Below, piece after piece: positions 20,063 through 33,514 of a stretch of 64,000 bases of DNA (position 1 is the first letter of the stretch; each line of letters starts with the position of its first letter). The stretch spans positions 1,123,693-1,187,692 of the forward strand of contig VXAI01000164.1 in NCBI GenBank assembly GCA_013399305.1, read 5' to 3'. The position numbers and the translations under genes are program-made. The notes below the pieces were generated by a model, which saw only the letters and a program-made list of their open reading frames with translations, did no database searches and was not told where the DNA came from. This DNA comes from Rostratula benghalensis. Its lineage: Eukaryota; Chordata; Aves; Charadriiformes; Rostratulidae.

Positions 20063-22849
20063 GCCCAGTCCTGTTCCCCCTGGTATTTATCACCTCACAC
20101 TCCTCTCTCGGGAGTGCGTCCCAGCTTCAACTGGTAGATGCCTACATACTTTGAAGGGAGCCAGAATGGAGGTATTAGCTACACAGATACATTTTTTCCA
20201 CCTCATTTTAAGTCTGAACAAATCCGTTAAGGTTTGGCATGTGTTAAAGATGTGTGGGAAATGGAAAATAACAAACATTGGTAAGGACTTTCAATGCTCT
20301 GTTGGAGTTTTCTTTAACATTTACCACCTCCTCCTTTCATTAGTTATAATTAAGTGATGGGAAAGAGAGAAAAGAATGTGAAGTTCAGGTTGGAAGACAA
20401 GCAACCAGGAAGTCAGGAAATATAAAAGGAGTGCAATAATAATGGGGTTTCCCAAACAACATGAACTTGGCATTATTCCACAGCTCAAGTACTTCATGTT
20501 ATTACAAGAATTACCATCTGATTCTTGTTTGTGCAGAACTAGATCCCTTTGCAGCCAAAGCATTAGATTTAAAGGGAACAGGAATGTCACTTGTCCCTTT
20601 GAGGATATTTTACATTGTCAAAGTGGTGTAAAAAGCCTTCATGTAGAGGAGAGTCATGTTCCCAGTGTGTAGAGGTTTAGCTTTACTAAGTCAAAGATAA
20701 ATAGGAATTTACACTATAACCCCTTTGCTGGTACCTCCATCCTGAGGGGTCCATGCCCTCTCCTTCCCAGAGGCTCATCACCACTCCTGCTCCCAAGGGT
20801 AACTAAGTCCCACAGCCCTCAGGCACACCAGCCCCAAGCTTTTGGTGAGCATGATTGAAACAAGAGCTCTGAGTTGACTTAGCTGGGGGAAAAAAAAAGA
20901 AAAAAAAAAAAACAAAAACCAACCCCAAAATATCAATTCTAATTTAAAAAAAAATAAAATTAAACCAGGTCACTTTGCAAAGTTGGCTTAGAGCAGAGCT
21001 AGTCAAACACAGAGATGGCCACAGCTGGTGTGGGCAGATCTGTAGATATAACAGCGTAGATGAGGGCAGGAGGGCACCTTTTAAGCTAAATCTGTTTCCC
21101 AAGGTATTGTAATATGGAAACACAGCCAGAGCTAAGGTTGCCAGGTCGGTTTTAGCTTTGGGGATTTGTGTGGCTTGTAGGTATTTGCTATAATGTGGGC
21201 ATATTAACATTAGTCATTTCAGCATGCAGAGCATAAAGATATAGTTCAGTATCCACGCTTGATTTAGTTTGCAGGCTGCAGGGTTAGAGACTGAAGGATG
21301 CTATAATAAAGGCTTCAGGGCACTTAGTGAGGAATGGGGGTGAGGTTATACCGTGCTGGGTCTGCCACGACTGACTGAACATAGTGCTACATTCTTGATT
21401 ACACCAGTGCTGCTAAATACAGTAATTAAGGAAGAAGCTTGTGTGAAAAGCTTTAGTTATTGGCTTAATACATCATTGGCCTTTTTGTGTGCTTTCTTTT
21501 GTTTCTTTTCTCTGCATGCACTGCAAGCTTTCTGTGTTTCTCCACCTGTGCTCCATGGGTCTCTGCCATGTTGTAACTGAAGGGCCTGAGCAAGGTGAAT
21601 GGAGAAAACAAGTTACTGTGGGGAAGAGAGACTTGAGAAGTAGGGGGAGTTTCCACCACGGATTTGGATTGTTTTAGACCTGTAAGTTTATATCCAGCTG
21701 GTCCTACTTCGTGAGAATTTGTGACCTAATTATTCCTCTTCCAGCCTCATTTTTATGTGGTTCTGCAGTCCTGGGTTTGCATGCTTTCCTCCCTAAAAAT
21801 CCTAGCAAGGTTTTGTTGTCTCTTTTTTATCTTATTCTCTCACCTCACATTTCTTACCTTTTCCTTTCATCTTAGGAAAAAAAAAAAAAAAAGTTCAGCA
21901 AAATGGAAAAAAAACAAACCCCAACAGTCTGAAAAATGTTCCTTTGGGGTTTTCTGCTAAATATATCCCAGCATAGATTTCCTCCAGAAGGTTTCACGAA
22001 GAAAAACTTTAATTTTATGTGTACATGTGCAAATGTCCACAAACAACCTAGTCCATTCTAACACACCACACCAAAGTCATCAGCTAAACGATTTCAGCCG
22101 CACAGCCTGGTAAACAGAACTTGTAACCACCGGTCTCTAGCACAGACTTGAGCGAAAAGAAAAAGATTATGCATGACTTGTCTTGGATCAGGTTATGAAG
22201 AATGAAGCGGATCTGATTGATGCACCCTCCACGTGAGCAGTGGTGAATATGTATGAGTTCAGCACATTACCCTGTTCATAGTTTTGAGCTTCCCCTTGTC
22301 ATTACTGCATGCTTGAAGGTGGTTTGAGATTAGAGCTTTCATTAGGCTCCTTGGACATATTTACTAAAGTACACAAGCAAATAGCTTTTTCTCACCAACT
22401 TTCCAAGGTTGCCTGCACAAGCCTCCACACCACCTTTTCTAATCCGTTGCTGTCAGCTTTGCGTGGCAGCAGAGAGAAAGCGGGATGTGGATCCCCCAGG
22501 CAGCCCAGAGCCAGCTGGCAGCATGTCAGGGCTAGCTCCCCAGGGTCCCAGGGAAGGCAGAGGTGTGTGGGTGCCCTGCACCACAGAGGCAGAGAGGGCC
22601 CTTTCCTGGCAAAGCAGGCTGCTGTGGGAGAGGAGACCAGCCTTGCTGCCCTCCTGGTGCACACCACAGCACTGAAGCTGGGCTGGCTGTGGCTGAGGGA
22701 TCCAGCATTGGAGGAAAGTTCTAGTAACAAGTTACTTCCATGCAAGAAAAGACAAACAAAAATGAGGCTGCTTCCAGAACAAATTCCATATTCTGTTGTT
22801 CCAAATCAGAACAGCAGATCTGGTGTGAGGCTCCTCTCTGAGAGATGTG
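20063..22849. other. Intergenic, no gene seen
   Basis: Unique sequence with A-rich tracts at about 20,888-20,917 and 21,876-21,893. A GC-rich stretch at 22,440-22,740 is open in several frames on both strands (largest 196 codons) but shows no domain and no splice-supported structure. Confidence 0.55.
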
Positions 22850-22957
22850 GTCTAGTGAGAGGTGCCCCCACCCATGGCAGGGGGGTTGGAACTAAATGAT
22901 ATTTAAGGCACCTTCCAACTCTAACCATTCTATGAAACCACCATTCTATGATTTCAT
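22850..22957 (+). mobile_element. CR1 LINE 3' end fragment
   Basis: Contains the avian CR1 3' UTR order: GTCTAGTGAGAGGTGCCCC, CCATGGCAGGGGGGTTGGA, CTTCCAACTCTAACC, then two diverged ATTCTATGA units. Only the last ~110 bp of the element remain, sense strand. Confidence 0.85.
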
Positions 22958-23734
22958 GTTTTGTGCCCTTCAGAAAACATTCATTAATGGGGATGAAATA
23001 CGCAGGCTTGTGCAGAAGCTGGTTTACCTGTGAGCCTGGGTAGCCAAGACCTAGCAGGTTTTCCCCAGAGAAGGAAGGGCACTGCTCCCCGAGGGCTGCT
23101 GCCTCTCAGGCAGCCAGCAGGAGAGGAGACGAGCTCTGCCATTCCTATCTCAGAGCTCCTTCCTCGGGCAGACTGCCCACTGTGGTCAGAGGGTGATTAG
23201 TCAGGCTTAGCAGTAATAGTACTCTGTTGAAGGAATGAACTTATTTTCCATTTCATCTGTTGCTGCACCTGCAATGACAAAAATCAGTGTACTGAACACC
23301 TCAGATAACGCACATTTCTCCAGATCACACTGTCACTTCTGGGAAACCAATGATAAAAATTTCCAAGACTTTTCAGGACAATGAGGGCAGCACAAAGACC
23401 CCTCCATGCTGATCTCCTGGAGGTGGTGTGTGCCTAGCATTGCAAGGGCAGAGGGGCAAAAGAACTGCAGAGACCCATGTGCGGCAGGCTGCTGCCCCCC
23501 AGGACTATGGTTGTTGCATAGGGACTATGGCCATGAAGCACAAGTTTTCTTCCCTGGCTCCAGATTCTGGTAGCATTACCCCTACCAGAAGCACTGGCTC
23601 TGGGCTCTGACATAGAAAGAAGAACAGTGACAAATGCATCCCACTGGTGACTTACAGACTTCACCATGCTCTCCCCTTTTCCATCCTTCTCCTTTGGGAA
23701 GGGTCTCTCTCCCTAGTATTGCTTCTCCTGGACT
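22958..23734. other. Intergenic spacer between two CR1 pieces
   Basis: About 0.8 kb of unique-looking sequence separating two sense CR1 3' ends. No gene, and no sign that the two fragments belong to one insertion, because both contain the same 3' terminal segment. Confidence 0.5.
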
Positions 23735-23972
23735 TGTGAGGGTGGTGAGACACTGGAAGAGGTTGCCCAGAGAAGCTGTGGATGCCCCATCCCTGGAGGT
23801 GTTCAAGGCCAGGGTGGATGGGGCTTTGAGCAATCTGGTCTAGTGGGAGGTGTCCCTGCCCATTGGCGGGAGCATTGGAACTCAATGGTCTTTAATATCC
23901 CTTCCAACCCAAACCAATCAATGATTCTATGTTTCTATGATTCTGTGATTCTATGACTCTGTGATTCTATGA
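23735..23972 (+). mobile_element. CR1 LINE 3' end with ORF2 terminus and ATTCTATG tail
   Basis: The + frame reads RVVRHWKRLPREAVDAPSLE then VFKARVDGALSNLV and a TAG at 23,841-23,843, the conserved C-terminus of avian CR1 ORF2. The short 3' UTR and at least five diverged ATTCTATGA units end near 23,972. 5'-truncated, as is usual for CR1. Confidence 0.93.
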
Positions 23973-26900
23973 CCTGATAACTCACACCATTAACCCTCTT
24001 TCAGCTGCCCCTAATCCTCTTGTAGCACTTTGAGGGAGCTGTACTGCTTGTACCCTTCCAGCAGACTTTGCCTGATGGGCTTGTGCTACATCTTTTTCCC
24101 TGCAGTATCCTCTGTATTGTTTCTTATGCCTTCAGATATTTGGATTGCTTGATCTGACTGAAGTACTGAGAGAAATGAGATATACCTAGTGATCTCTAAA
24201 GGTCTCTCTCCTGAGTTAATACAGTTACTCAAAGGACTCTTCTATCAGTTCAGTCCAGCCAAAAGCTCAGGAGGATTTTCTGTTTATTTTCCTGGGCTTC
24301 ACCATGGGACGACTGAGCATGTATTATCCATCTCCTTTTTTCGGAATGTTTTTATTACCGAGGAATTCGCACAAATATTTTGTGGTAAATTACTGCCAGA
24401 CTAGTGGTCCTTTCTGAGGAAAGTAATTTTGATCATATGAACTGATTTAACTGGACAGGTCAGCCAAGCAAGGTGAGCAGGTTTTGGTGTTCATGTTTCT
24501 CGTATGGCTTTGGCTCAGCTAGAAGACTTCAATGCAATGACTCACAGAAAAGGAGGAAACAAACCCAACTTTGCAACTGTCTCCCCTTTCAGCTTGGGGA
24601 CTGTCTGGAGATCAGCTGGAGGCTAAGAAAGCTCTTCATTTTATCTGCACCCATTTGCTCCAGCATCATAAAAGCAGGATCAGAGCAAAAAATAGGTCTT
24701 TTTTTTCTTCCATCACTGCTTATTTCCTCCCTGAAGTGATAATCCTCAGAGCCATCAAAACTGGTTGCTATGGAAGTGACTGAAAGCATAAAGAGAGAAT
24801 TATGGTTTCAGGTGAGAAAACAGCAATGGGCCCAGACTAGTTCCTAACATCTAGTTCAACTTTGAGGAGCAACACCACAGACCACAGAGAGGCATTAGAG
24901 GACTCTCCCTGTTTCATTTACCTTATTTGTGTGTTGGCTTCAGCTCCTCAACAGCAGTGTGGCAGATTACAGCTAAAGAAGTCACCCATAAATAAATGGG
25001 GAGGGCTCTATGGGGTTCCTCCCAGCAATGCAGAAGTTTCATGGAAGTCTTGTCTCCTTTCTCCCATACTCAGATCTCACCTGAAACAGGATCAGTCAGA
25101 AATGCCTTCAATCCAGGGGCTGAGGCTGGATCTGGGTTGTCACGGCAGAATTCCTGCAGTGACACAATGACAGACATACAGTGATGTGTCTTTTTATCAC
25201 TGAAAGAAGGAACTGAAAAATCATGAGATAAATCAAAAGGAGGCGGCATTACTGAACGTGGACAGTTTATTCCACCAAGGGATGTACCTGCACAAAGATC
25301 ACCAAAAGGTCTATGTGTGAGGGTGGGCAGATGTCCTTACTGAGCCCAGAGGCAAAGCAGCAGCCCCAGAGCCCAGGGCCATGGCAGCCAAGGTTTTGAG
25401 GACTGAGACAGCAGGCCCAAAAGCAAGCATGTTTAGGTTTCTTTCATCTTAGCCCACCACCATCAAGGCACTGCCCTGCATTAGGGCAGTTTGTTGGAAG
25501 GAGGGCAGGCTCAACAAGCATTTGCACAGAGTCCTGCATGGCAAACATCTCCCTCCACCATGGCTTTTGGTCCCATCACATCAGTATCTGAGGAGCAAAG
25601 TGGCACGTTGCATGAGGGAGGAGTGGTGCCGGCAGCAGTGCCAAAGTGGCTGGAGGCGGTGAAGCCTAGGTCTGGGAGGTAAAGCCTCAGAGATTATGGT
25701 AAAGGTGCTTTACAAGAACTCAGGTCATCCTTCCTCCTCCCCAGAGCTGCGGCCACAGTCTGTAACACTATATTCGCATCTAGGTGAATAATATAGCACA
25801 CTTTGGCTAGCTAGGGTCTGAAAATATATTTAAAAAAAAAAAAAAATCTCTCTACTGGCACAGCTCAGGGAAACTGTGCTAGAAATAACTGTGCTTATGC
25901 ATAGCTGTCAAAAACAGGCTGTCGCCAGTGCCGCTTGAATGGGAGCGTAGCCAGCACCTTGCTGCCCGGTGGGAGGAACAGGCCATGTCAGAGGTTTACC
26001 TTTGTCTCTGGACTGAGGACACATTGATCAAAATCTGGGGAGGCAGCTTTTCTCTATGCAGAGGAATTTCCCCACCTGGTATGTCAGGAGGATTGTGTCC
26101 CTGCCAGGTCCAGCCTCAGCCATGTGCAAGGCTGAGGTGGGAGGCGTCCACCAAGCAGAACCACAGCAGAAGTGGTAACCCCAGATGAGCTCTGAGAGGG
26201 ACATTTGGCAGCAAACTCCTAAGTGGATTTTTCCACTTAGATAAACTGCTCTTAATTAGACTGGACAATTTTAGGAACTCTCGGAGGTCAGCTGGCAGTT
26301 TTCTTTGGCCAGGAGCAGTAGGGCTATCTAGTGAAATGCCTTGTCAGTAAAAGCAGCTCATGTGATAAAATGAAACGGAGCAAAAAAAAGCAGCCTTGTG
26401 GATAGTTGAGTCAAGACATGGTTAACTACACAGACCCAAAAAATAGTTAATTAACACAGTTGTGACATACTTAAAAACTAAATAAGGATATATGACACCA
26501 ATATAATTGCAAGAAAGGGAAAGTTGCTAGACAATAGCCATTCACATATACAGTGTCAGGCTAAAAGGAAGACCTTTTTAATCTTCTGGGCCTTATAAAG
26601 AAACTGCCACCTCCCCAGAGAGAGCAAAGATGGCTGTGATTGAATCCCAGGGTACTGACTGTTCTGTATTTCCCAGCACTGACACACAGTCGTGACAAGG
26701 AATTATATATTGCATTCATCATGCCTGCTCTCCAGGCATGATCCCCAAATAATTAATCCTTTTAGCTTGTAGGAGCTGCCATCTGGCCAGTTTCCAATCG
26801 ACCTGGCTGATTTTACTACAGAGTTGCCAGTTGCCCGCACTCACGAGGGCATGTACAGCAGCTGCTTGACTCAGGTGCCCAGGATTTCTTTATGTTTTAA

Positions 26901-29900
26901 AAATGGCAAGGCAAGCTTCAGATATGCCATGTGCTGTCCAAATACAGAGAACATACCAGCCTTTGCCTCAAACAGCTTACTGTCTGGAGGGAGAAGGAAT
27001 AGGAGCAGTAACATAATACACAGAGTCTTGCTCTGCTTGAGCAAAACTCAAGCAGACTTTTTTGTTTGCTTTGTGTTGAAAAACTTACTTTGAATAAAAG
27101 GCCCAGATAAAATCCAGCTGTTTTCTCTCAGTCCTCTTGGTCCTGCAGCACAAATACAGCAATGAAATTAAAAAAGGGGAGAAAAGTTTTTGACACTACA
27201 AGGCTGGAAAAGGGCTGTGAAACCAAATTAAGTTTAAAAGAAGAAAAGTTGTCTTTGCTCCAGCGTCTGACCTGCCTTTGGTGTGGCAGAAAACCCTGCT
27301 GAAGAGAACTGATGTGCTGGAACAGGTATCCCATAATGGGGACATCGAAAACTTCTTGGAAGGTTGTCTCTGGGGTCATTGTCAGACCCCACAGGGGAGA
27401 GGAACCTCTCTGGGTTTTGCAGTGACCTGTGACAAAGCCAGCATGCTCAGAAAGAATGAATATTTGTATGTTTCTGAAAATAATCCAGTTTATGGAAAGT
27501 ACTGGGGAGAAACCTTCATTGTTTCCATAAGATCTATTCCCTTCCTCTTTGCTACACCCCTGGTCCTAGGTCAGGCAGAGGGTAGACCTGACCTTGGATC
27601 TCAAGCTGCTCCCTGCTGTGATCAATGTGGGGCCACATTTGCTTGGCTTCTATGGAGAACACCTACCAGATCAGATCTAGCAGGTGGAAGAACACTTACT
27701 TGGTGAATCTTTCCAGGTATGAGCTATCAAAATGCTTGGATCCAAGGGAATCTGTGTAGCTGTACTTACGAATATGTGTCCAATGATGGCATATGCTGTG
27801 CTTTAGCAATAGGATATTGAGGGAATTTAAAAGACAAGGAGCTAAGGAAGGGAAATGTTTCTGGAAATCTCAGAATTGGATTAAAAACCACAAAAAGGCA
27901 GCTAAATGCTTTATGAACATAGTCCAAAGCCTATGGGGGGAAGTGGCTGGGGAAGTGGCTTGAAAACATGCGGTGGTTCTCCATGACACAGCTCTTTTCT
28001 GAAAGGGGACTTTTGATATGAAAATTACAGTAGTATAGAGATTTGGGTGACAGGTGAAAATAAAGGTGTGTTTAGCTGCTTTTCTGGCTCAGCCTAATAT
28101 GAAAACCTTTCTTCTTTAGGCCACCTGGCCTGTGTTGAGAAAGAAGATACTGCTTGTTAAATTAGGCTCCTGATGACATCTGAAGAAGCCATTATCACCA
28201 GTGCAGACTCTGAGAAGAGCTAGGGCAAGGCTGCAGTGGGGGATTTTAGTAGTCAGTTAAGCTGTGATGCAAGTTGAAAGAGAAACCTCCATCCAGTCTT
28301 TTTCCAGGGGATTTTCACTCTGTATGGCAAACAAAAAGAAATAGCCAGGGGTGGGGGTTTTTTTTCATTTAATTTTTGTGATTATAGTCACCTGATAGCA
28401 TTAATTCCCATCAGAATTCAGATTAGCAACTGCTCTGCCAAGGTAAGTCCCTAACTGAAGTTTCCTTATAATTTGGATAGTTGGGATAGGATAAATTCTC
28501 CATGTACAGTGAGCAGATTTCTTTTTTCATTAAACTTTTGTATTTCTGTTAAAAACCCTGAAACTTCCAACATTTCAGACTTCTCAGTGGCCAGCAGTCT
28601 CTTCTGTGTATCTGCATCAATCTGCATCAAAGCTGCTCAACCCCAACTGTCTCAGAAACCAACTTCTGCTGCTCATGGGCTTCAGTTGAAAAGAAACAAG
28701 GGGAAAATGACTCCCCCTACACACACGTGCTAGCATGTGGTTTCTAAATCCCAAGCTACATAGCAGTACTTTCTTGGTATCAGATGAATTGTTATATAGC
28801 CAAATAACAACATTTCTCAGCTCATGAACTCTGTTGGAGTTGGGTGGATGCTAGATATCATTGGTGTGAGTTGGTTGCAACACTCTTCTGTGAAAAAAAG
28901 TTCCTTTATTTTTAAGGTTATAAAAGAATAGGAAGTAAAAACTAACTACGAGCGTGCTAACACCAGAACACCGTATTCTCACAATGAAAGACGTGAACTG
29001 GTCAATTCAGTATTGCCACAATCTCTTTTCTCCCTATAACTTTCAGGTTCATGCTTACTGAGTCCAGGTGTGCTGTCGAGGGAGCAGGGGACATCTTGGA
29101 AAGCAGCCTTAGGAGTGGAGGGTAGAGGTAGCAGCTCACAGGCAGGACAATGGAGGTGCCACTCGGTCCCTGGGGCTGGCCAGGCTGTGTACCAGCCCTC
29201 CTCTCCAGCTACCCGCCTTGCTCATCCTGCAGCCTGAATCATTCTCTTCTCTCCCATGGAAAACCTTAGTTACATACTAAATTGAGCCTCAAGGGTTAAT
29301 TCATCCTTGTTTCCATGATTCCTTTCCCGAATGTGGGTGTATTACCTCATTTTCCCTCTGTGCTCCCTCCTTTTTTCCCTAAGCGGAGCTTTGCTGGCAG
29401 TTTGGTCCGTCCCCTGCCCCCCCTCTCCCACTCCCCAATTGTCATAGCATATTTGTTCACCTAAAAGTAAGTACTCTGTTAGCAGAAGAAATCCTTTGGC
29501 AAGGTAACAAAAGAATAAAGGATTAGAGATTTAAAGAAACAAAGGTAAATGATATTTACATAAAGGGCCTCACAAAAATCTGCTTGTTTGCCAGCCCAGT
29601 GAACTTGCTGCCCCAGGCTTTTTAATTATTTTTTTTTCTAGGTTTGCTGGAAGCAAATTTATTTTCTTAAAACTTTAACAAGCACTTTCAAACTTCTGAA
29701 TGGCTTATCAGACTACTTTGGTGTGACAGATTTCCTCAAAACTACTGATTTTTCTGGTAGAAGGAAGAGCTGCGACGTGCAAACCCACTGCAGCGAGAGG
29801 AGCAGGTGAGAATACAGCTTTCACAACAGAAGGCTTCTGAACAGCCAGGCGAGTTGACTAAGGCTGTGATCACTTTTCAGAGAAAGAAAGAAAAAAATAA

Positions 29901-30165
29901 AAGGCTCAGGATATACCATGGTATCTAATGAGATCTCCCTCTCTGCCTGAAGGTAAATGGGTCACTGCTGGATGAGGATTTTGGCTGCTTCTTCCCACCG
30001 GTCTAGAGTATTTGGGTAATTGGGTAACTGCTGTGTGTGCTGGTGTTCTTGCCTTCCCAGGCCTGCTCTTCCTGAATAAAATATATATTAGGATAAGGGA
30101 GGAAGGTTTTTCACACCCGCTCCTTCTCCTTATTTGGGCAAACCCATGATCCCTCGTGCTAATCT
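23973..30165. other. Intergenic, no gene seen
   Basis: About 6 kb of unique sequence. Notable small items only: a perfect 10-bp inverted repeat at 26,718-26,742, A-run at 25,830-25,843, and a 10-bp tandem duplication TCTGCATCAA at 28,609-28,628. A 142-codon ORF at 27,278-27,706 has no recognisable domain. Confidence 0.55.
26718..26742. repeat. Perfect inverted repeat, 10-bp arms, 5-nt loop
   Basis: ATCATGCCTG and CAGGCATGAT flank CTCTC. Flanks are AT-rich and do not extend the stem, so it is too short for a microRNA precursor. Confidence 0.7.
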
Positions 30166-30560
30166 CAGGCATCAGCTCCCTTCTTGCCTGAGGAGCCCCA
30201 TGGAAAGCCAAGTTTGCGTGTGGCGCAGCGAAAAGGGAGCTGGAACCTCTCGGCGGCGGATGGGCTGCTTTACATTTTACCTTCGGTAACGAAGCAGCAC
30301 GAACAAATTAGCCTGGCTGTTGGGAGGCTTTCGTGTGTTTTAGTCCAGGCTGGATTCTCCCTGTAAGGGCAAGCAGGAACAGACAGCCGTCTCTCAATCC
30401 TTCTGAGGGTGTGCCGAGCAGTGAGAGGACGGGAGCAGCAGGAAAAAGCAGTGAGGAGACGCGGAGGCTCGCGCACACCCGCGGGATTAACCGGCCGGCA
30501 GCTGAACGTACGTTGTCTGCGGCTACAGCGTAGTTGCAACAGTTAGCTGAAGGAGCACCG
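30166..30560. promoter_or_regulatory. CpG-retaining patch, possible regulatory element or promoter
   Basis: A hand count finds about 26 CpG between 30,180 and 30,560, close to the number expected from base composition, whereas the surrounding desert is strongly CpG-depleted. It includes CTCGGCGGCGG and a cluster with GCTCGCGC, CCCGCGGG and CCGGCCGG at 30,467-30,500. No TATA box or attached coding exon is recognised. Function is inference. Confidence 0.45.
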
Positions 30561-31122
30561 GGTGATTAATTAATGGAGAATGGTCTGCGTAACAGCTCAG
30601 GAGTATTTATATAACTGGCAATTCCTTATACATCAGTCTCATTATCCTCGAATACTAAGCTACCTTCCTTCAAGCCTAATTGAACGGACCTTTCGGATGT
30701 TTAATTTAGTGTTTTCCCCACATAACCACGGGATGTTTTCACCCTCTCATTCTTGGGGGGGGGGGAATTGAATCAGCATCTTCCTCTTCTCCAAAGTGGT
30801 TTCTCTAGTTTATATAGTGTCTGGAGGCCATGAGGAGTTTTCCCAGTAAAAATGAAAGAGCTGTTGCTACAACAAACAACTTGTTCACTTTGCCTACTTA
30901 TTCAGGTCCTGGGATACACTTTAAATATGAGAGCATGCGGTGCTGATGATGCAAGAGGTCACTAATAATGCTCTTAACCATTAATTACAAATGTATAAAT
31001 AACATGCGAGTAATACATTCTCGATCTAGTAGCTGAACTGCAATAAAGAAAAAGCACAAACCGAACCTTGGTGTGAAATGGTTTGGGGGGTAGTTTTATT
31101 TTCCTCCAACGTGAACAAAGGT

Positions 31123-31186
31123 AAATGTGGAGGTTTGCTGACCTGTTCTAAATATCATTGCCTTTGTTTTTTTTCCTATTGAGGCA
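31123..31186 (+). repeat. Dispersed direct repeat, copy 1
   Basis: Begins AAATGTGGAGGTTTGCTGAC and ends CCTATTGAGGCA after a T-run. Same order and orientation as copy 2 at 31,911-31,980. The first 25 bases and the last 12 are identical. The family is not recognised. Confidence 0.8.
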
Positions 31187-31413
31187 CATGCACACTACTT
31201 TGTTCCGAGTCAGCAAAAGTCAAGTTCAGACCAAAGATTGCATTTCATGTTCCAGGCAAGGTTTTTTCCTATGTCTTTCCTATTTCACATGTATACGCTT
31301 TGAAACAAAAACTCTATTTTACAATTAACACATTGCCTGATTTTTAAAATATTAGTGCCTTTCCTGATTTTTTTCCCCTCAACCATTCTTTTAGTTCTAT
31401 TTTGTCAAACAGA

Positions 31414-31453
31414 TTCAAGTATGTAAGTAAAGGTTCAAGTATGTAAATAATAC
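31414..31453 (+). repeat. 20-bp tandem duplication
   Basis: Two tandem copies of TTCAAGTATGTAAGTAAAGG, the second diverged at its end (TTCAAGTATGTAAATAATAC). Confidence 0.8.
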
Positions 31454-31910
31454 TTATCTGTCTCATCTCCACTTTTATTATTTACTATGTTCAAAAAAAC
31501 ATTTTGCTCAGCTCTACTCATTGCTCAAACCCTTGTAAGTAGCTGGTACCACAGCTACAGTGGTCTACTCCCAGTGCTGCACGGAATGTGTATGAAGTTC
31601 TGTGCCCCTTGGTAGGAGTCAAAATAGGAGGCCTGACCTCACCCTACCTACAGCAAATAATTTCGCTCCAAGACTTAACTTCATTATTGTGATGAGACAC
31701 TATGTGGAAATCATCTAATACAAAACAAAGGAAAAAAAGTTTGAAAACTTTTTTAAAAATATGTTTTTGATGCTTTGGGCATTTTCAGTCAAACAGAAAG
31801 TCATCTGGATGTTGACCTTTCAGGAAAGCACTGATAAAAACAAGCCCTTTTTTTGCACAATTGTGACCATTTCGGCCAAACAAGGTGGGGGTTTTCCATC
31901 CAGTTGTAAA

Positions 31911-31980
31911 AAATGTGGAGGTTTGCTGACCTGTTATAATTATCCTTGCCTTTTTTTTTTTTTATTCCCCTATTGAGGCA
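31911..31980 (+). repeat. Dispersed direct repeat, copy 2
   Basis: Second copy of the element at 31,123-31,186, offset 788 bp. It differs by about three substitutions before the T-run and by a longer T-rich segment. No clear similarity continues beyond GAGGCA or before AAATGTGG. Confidence 0.8.
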
Positions 31981-33495
31981 ACAGCAACCTCATTGACACT
32001 TTGCAAGTGACAAAGCCCATTGGTGCTCTGAACCTCTGGCCTTGGACAGCAGCTGCTATGTGTTAGTCCCAGAGGAAGGTGCTGACTGTGCTTCAGGAAG
32101 GGTAGAGGGTCCCAGGCTGAGAAACCGATCAAGTGGTGGACTCACCCTTGCTGGGCACTGGGGTGAAGTGGGTTGATTGCAGTGACTTGGATTAAGGGGT
32201 TATGTAGAGAGATTGGGAGGCCTCTGAGGGTGGGAAACCAGAGGTTGGTACAGAAGGACCGCACTGAAACTTCGGAAGTACGTGGGCATTGGGCTGCCTC
32301 TGTTTTGCAGCTGAATTTCCCCCTCTGCACAAGAGCAAGAGTGCGAAGAGGAGTTGGAGAAAAACAAATGGGCGGTGGAGACAAGGTGGGGGTGGAAGCC
32401 AATATCTGTGTTAGACTTGCAGGAGCAAGGCGAGACGTGGTAAGAAGTAAGTGGGTGCGTTGTAAATTCCCTGCACATATGTTTTGGGTGGGTTAATAGC
32501 TTGACTCAGCACAGAGGAAAGACAGATTTCCTTCTCAAGCGCAGCTCATGAGCTCAGACCAAGCTTTTGATTCACACTTTGAGTGGGTTAGTTTCACAAG
32601 TCTCCAAGTGAATCTTTGAAATTGGATAAGAGCAAAACCACAGTAAAAAAGGCTTCTTGCATTTCTGAACACATAACCACTGCAGTTTCATTATGATCTA
32701 ATGTTTCATTGACCAAACCTTGGCTTGGGAAATAGCAGAGAGACGTGGTAAAATACGATCCCTGAAAAACTGATACATTGAGAAACAAAAAGCTGGAACT
32801 GTGAAGAAAAAAAAAAAAAAGGGTGATTGTATAATTAAAATGCACCTTTTTGCCTTTAAATTTATTATTTCTCTGAATCTGATACTACCAGACAACCTCA
32901 AGAGGCAAGACTAGAACAGTAGCAAGCATGGTGCCTTGCATGCCCCAGCAATGGGAACGTGATACTGAATCCCTCATCCCTGGCTGAGGTGGTCCAGGCT
33001 GTAAATCACGGTCTGTTCATAGATGGGAGCCACCCACAGCTGCCAGTGAGATGCTGATCACCTCCCAGGCAATCCTTGCTGCTGCTGAGAATGGAGCAGA
33101 TGCACTTCATGGACCATTCGGCTGTGACACATCTGCACAAAGACTGTCCAATCTTTAGTGCCTCTCAAAGTCTTTCTGCAATGGTTAGTGGTGGCCTGTT
33201 TCACAACAGGGATTGGCACCAGCTCCTGAAGTATCAACAGCTTCAACACAGTCCAGAAAACTTTTTAAAGCTTTTTTTAAATACCAGAAAGCTGAAACTT
33301 TCTGCAGAGGGGTCTCTGTTCTACAGGCAAGTGAGGACAGGGGAGCTGGAAAGCTGCTGTTTTTTCATACCATCTTACTGCTAAACTTCCCTGTCTCTGG
33401 AAAAACAGTAGCTGGCCTCATGAGTGAGGTATGTGTTTGATTAGATAAGGTAAGAAAATGATCTTCCTGAGACCTCGCGTCACTGCCAAACGTGT

Positions 33496-33514
33496 TACTA
33501 CTACTACTACTACT
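33496..33514 (+). repeat. (TAC)6 microsatellite
   Basis: Six uninterrupted TAC units plus a partial one. Confidence 0.9.

Noticed and set aside
22309..22899. 196-codon + strand ORF
   Set aside because: The same GC-rich stretch is open in other frames on both strands, no domain is recognisable, and its 3' end runs into a CR1 3' end.
26718..26742. Hairpin as a microRNA precursor
   Set aside because: The stem is only 10 bp and does not extend into the flanks.
27278..27706. 142-codon + ORF
   Set aside because: No recognisable protein, no neighbours, no splice sites that extend it sensibly.
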